Shown piece after piece: positions 61,933-64,000 of a stretch of 64,000 bases of DNA. Location: assembly GCA_963663905.2 (NCBI GenBank), contig OY760657.1:2914001-2978000 (forward strand). The letters run 5' to 3'. Position numbers and translations under genes: made by a program. This DNA comes from Saccharicrinis sp963663905. Its GTDB lineage: Bacteria; Bacteroidota; Bacteroidia; Bacteroidales; Marinilabiliaceae. The notes beneath the pieces were generated by a model. That model saw only the letters and a program-made list of their open reading frames with translations. It searched no databases and had not been told where the DNA came from. Positions within the stretch are counted from its first letter, which is position 1. Each line of letters opens with the position of its first letter.

Positions 61933-61974
61933 TTCTCATACACGAGAATGATTGGTTTTATATGAGAGTTCCAT
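61933..61974 (+). repeat. 42-bp direct repeat, copy B
   Basis: Noncoding copy of 60954-60995, 979 bases downstream. Read in the phase of copy A it meets a TGA at codon 11. It contains a small hairpin TTCTC-N6-GAGAA that copy A has lost or never had. Confidence 0.75.
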
Positions 61975-62000
61975 CTGTCAATTGAAAAAATTATTACCAG

Positions 62001-62567
62001 ATGAAAAAGTTATTTATGATATGCATGGTTGTTTTGTCTATGTTTTCCTGTCAAAAAGAGGATAATCAAAGAATAGAATTAGATAATGATTACTTTCCTC
62101 TTAATGTTGGCAATCAATGGAATTTTGAATTGGCAGGAAAAGACTTGATTGTTGACCAAACTGAAATTGACGGAATTGAGTATTTTAAATTTGTTAATGA
62201 TTACGGTACTACTTCATATTATCGGAAACAAAATGACCGAATATATATTAAAAGCTCTTCTAAAGATAGTGAGGAAGAAATGATATTTGATTTGGCCGCC
62301 AATATTGATCAAACTTGGGAATACGGAGCAGGTTATGTTACACTTGTCAGCAGAAATGCGACTATAACTATTGGCGATACTCAAATTGATAGTTGCTTAC
62401 AATTTAATTTCCATAATAAGAATTTAATTGATTATGGTTCTACAATGTGGTTAGCACCCGGAATTGGATTAATTCAACGAACATGTCAGGAATGTTTTGG
62501 TTCTGGATTTGAAATCCTACAACTTGAAACTGCAATTATTAATACTCAATTGATCGAATTTAATTAA
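62001..62567 (+). CDS. Uncharacterised lipoprotein, 188 residues
   Basis: A lipobox (SMFSC, Cys17) ends the signal peptide. The mature part opens with DYFPLNVGNQWNFEL, a motif common at the start of secreted Bacteroidota proteins made of paired beta-sheets, and ends with TMWLAPGIGLIQRTCQEC. Two Cys in the last part (CQEC) and one in SCLQF are present. Function is unknown. It is 11 bases upstream of a propeller lipoprotein gene and probably cotranscribed with it. Confidence 0.72.
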   Translation: MKKLFMICMVVLSMFSCQKEDNQRIELDNDYFPLNVGNQWNFELAGKDLIVDQTEIDGIEYFKFVNDYGTTSYYRKQNDRIYIKSSSKDSEEEMIFDLAANIDQTWEYGAGYVTLVSRNATITIGDTQIDSCLQFNFHNKNLIDYGSTMWLAPGIGLIQRTCQECFGSGFEILQLETAIINTQLIEFN

Positions 62568-62578
62568 TATAAACAACC

Positions 62579-63559
62579 ATGAAAACTAATCTAATACATT
62601 TATTGCTCTCTTTTCTTTTATTGTTTAGTGCCATTTCTTGTGAAAATACAGATGATCAAAACGAAATCGATTCTGAACTGGGATTATATGATTTTTATTT
62701 ATATGATGTAAATAGTCACTTAACAACAATGATAACCTCAAGTTCAGATAAAATAGAGTTTTCATATTCAATTTCTCCGGATAGTAAAAAAATACTTTTT
62801 GTTGATGAGAATGGGATTAATGAAATGAATATCGATGGTACTGAAAACCGAATCATAGTATCAAATGGAGAGAGTCCTTGTTATTCTCCTGAAGGTGATA
62901 AAATAGCTTTTATCTTTGAACATAGGCTCTTTGTTATAAATACAGATGGAACAGATAAAAATCAAATCGGCGATATTGATTTAGGCTTATGGCATCCGGT
63001 TTGGTCCAAAGATGGAGAATATATTGTATGTAGTTCAGATGATGGATTATGTATTGTATCGTTAGAGGGAGATATTAAAATAATTTCTTCTGGAAATAGT
63101 GCCGATTGGTACGATTGGTCATATAATTCTAAAGAGATAGTTTATAGCAAGTCTATTACAAATAACTATACTCAAATATTTAAATACAATATACTCGAGG
63201 ATCAAGAATCTCAAATTACTGATATTGATAAATATAATTATAACCCCAAATATAATCCAGACAAGAATTCTATTCTATTTACATCATCTCATGCTAATTA
63301 TGGTGGTGACTTAATCATATGTGACGATGATGGTTTAAATCAGGAAGTAATCATACATAAGGACAAAATAGAATCTCCATACTGGTCTCCCGACGGTAAT
63401 AAAATAGTATTTGTAACAGAAGAATCAAATTTAGCAATGATTGACAAGAGTGGTGAAAATTATAAAATTATAAATAAAATATCAGGAGCTTGTATGGAAC
63501 CCCTATGGTCAAATGATGGAAATTATATTTTATATTACAGAGCGCTCTTTTATAACTAG
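62579..63559 (+). CDS. TolB-like (PD40) beta-propeller lipoprotein
   Basis: The 326-residue product has a lipobox (SAISC, Cys21) and repeated WD40-like/PD40 blades: SISPDSKKILFVDENG, CYSPEGDKIAFIF, VWSKDGEYIVCSS, YWSPDGNKIVFVTE and LWSNDGNYILYYR. It is probably anchored in the periplasm or on the surface and could bind another protein, as TolB does. The partner is unknown; the lipoprotein just upstream is the obvious candidate. Confidence 0.85.
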   Translation: MKTNLIHLLLSFLLLFSAISCENTDDQNEIDSELGLYDFYLYDVNSHLTTMITSSSDKIEFSYSISPDSKKILFVDENGINEMNIDGTENRIIVSNGESPCYSPEGDKIAFIFEHRLFVINTDGTDKNQIGDIDLGLWHPVWSKDGEYIVCSSDDGLCIVSLEGDIKIISSGNSADWYDWSYNSKEIVYSKSITNNYTQIFKYNILEDQESQITDIDKYNYNPKYNPDKNSILFTSSHANYGGDLIICDDDGLNQEVIIHKDKIESPYWSPDGNKIVFVTEESNLAMIDKSGENYKIINKISGACMEPLWSNDGNYILYYRALFYN

Positions 63560-63611
63560 ATTTATATTAATAACTTAGGTATCCCAAACACACTTCTAAA
63601 TATTTTAGAGG

Positions 63612-63640
63612 TTGAACGTTAGTATGTGACAATAGGTTTG
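63612..63640 (+). promoter_or_regulatory. Promoter of the DUF4199 gene
   Basis: TTG (63612-63614) and TAGGTTTG (63633-63640) are separated by 18 bases, close to the -33/-7 arrangement of Bacteroidota promoters. The ATG is 27 bases further on. Confidence 0.6.
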
Positions 63641-63666
63641 GTATTACTTGAAATAGATATAATCTG

Positions 63667-64000
63667 ATGAAGAACATTAAAATAGAAGTAAAATGGGCAG
63701 TTATTTTTTCTCTGATGACATTACTTTGGATGTTACTGGAAAAATTGTCCGGACTGCATGACAGATACATTGATTATCACCTGTATTTAACCAATCTTTT
63801 TGCTATTCCTGCCATTATAGTAATGGTAATGGCATTAAAAGACAAAAAGAAAAATCTCTACAACCATCAGATGAGTTACAAGCAAGGCCTGATTACAGGT
63901 ATTATCCTTTCCTTTATCATTGCTTTAATCAGTCCATTAACTCAATGGATAACTTCATATGTTATAACACCCGAATTTTTTCCAAATGTAATAAAGCGTT
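63667..64000 (+). CDS. DUF4199 membrane protein, cut by the window end
   Basis: The first 111 codons are present. The product starts MKNIKIEVKWAVIFSLMTLL and shows three hydrophobic segments, with ALKDKKKNLYNHQMSYKQGL between the second and third; this loop and the following ITGIILSFIIALISPL are typical of DUF4199. Function is unknown. The C-terminal part lies outside the window. Confidence 0.83.
   Translation, partial: MKNIKIEVKWAVIFSLMTLLWMLLEKLSGLHDRYIDYHLYLTNLFAIPAIIVMVMALKDKKKNLYNHQMSYKQGLITGIILSFIIALISPLTQWITSYVITPEFFPNVIKR

Noticed and set aside
1..64000. tRNA, rRNA and CRISPR elements
   Set aside because: I looked for T-loop sequences, rRNA-like GC-richer blocks and regularly spaced repeats and found none.

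Overview
The window looks like a chromosomal segment of a Bacteroidota bacterium. It is AT-rich. Several genes have a TAnnTTTG promoter element upstream and most lack a clear Shine-Dalgarno sequence. One secreted protein ends in a type IX secretion sorting domain, and many proteins carry lipoprotein signal peptides ending in a Cys. Families largely typical of this phylum are present (DUF4293, DUF4199, GH92, a NagB-PIG-L fusion, a GNAT-nitrilase fusion). A complete OdhA/OdhB pair indicates an oxidative TCA step. I would guess a marine or gut-type Bacteroidales/Marinilabiliales relative, but the order is not proven by the sequence.

Positions 98-19127 hold a glycan-degradation locus of two divergent transcription units. 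Leftward: ROK repressor, NagB-PIG-L fusion, ROK sugar kinase, GH20 hexosaminidase, two GH29 fucosidases and a GH35 beta-galactosidase, closed by a terminator at 98-135. Rightward: CutC, GH3, a third GH29, GH92 mannosidase and a sialidase-like BNR protein, closed by a terminator whose 3' arm lies inside the next, convergent gene. Together these trim sialic acid, fucose, galactose, GlcNAc and mannose from N-glycans or mucin-type glycans and feed GlcNAc through phosphorylation and deamination to fructose-6-phosphate. No SusC/SusD pair is in the window.

Positions 19-54 kb are ordinary housekeeping and membrane genes: two different cation/proton antiporters, DUF2062, two MFS carriers, a Blc-like lipocalin, GNAT-nitrilase, an aldo/keto reductase, an isochorismatase-like hydrolase, a Crp/Fnr-SDR-DUF4386 group beside a leftover Crp/Fnr C-terminus, a DPP-IV-like S9 peptidase, a 50-residue basic protein, PepD, a transglutaminase-like SirB1 relative, a nucleoside phosphorylase, OdhB/OdhA, an AddB-like nuclease, a T9SS cargo protein and an LVIVD beta-propeller.

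Positions 55-64 kb are an accessory stretch in which every gene is on the + strand: an unknown protein overlapping DUF1697, a Vat-like acetyltransferase, an unknown membrane protein, a frameshifted IS481-like element, a RelE/ParE toxin-antitoxin pair, an uncharacterised 364-residue protein with a macrodomain-like C-terminal motif, an SDR bounded by two copies of a 42-bp repeat, two lipoproteins, and a DUF4199 gene cut by the window end. Long imperfect palindromes lie between some of these genes, giving a cassette-like look.

I saw no rRNA, tRNA, CRISPR array, prophage or clear riboswitch.
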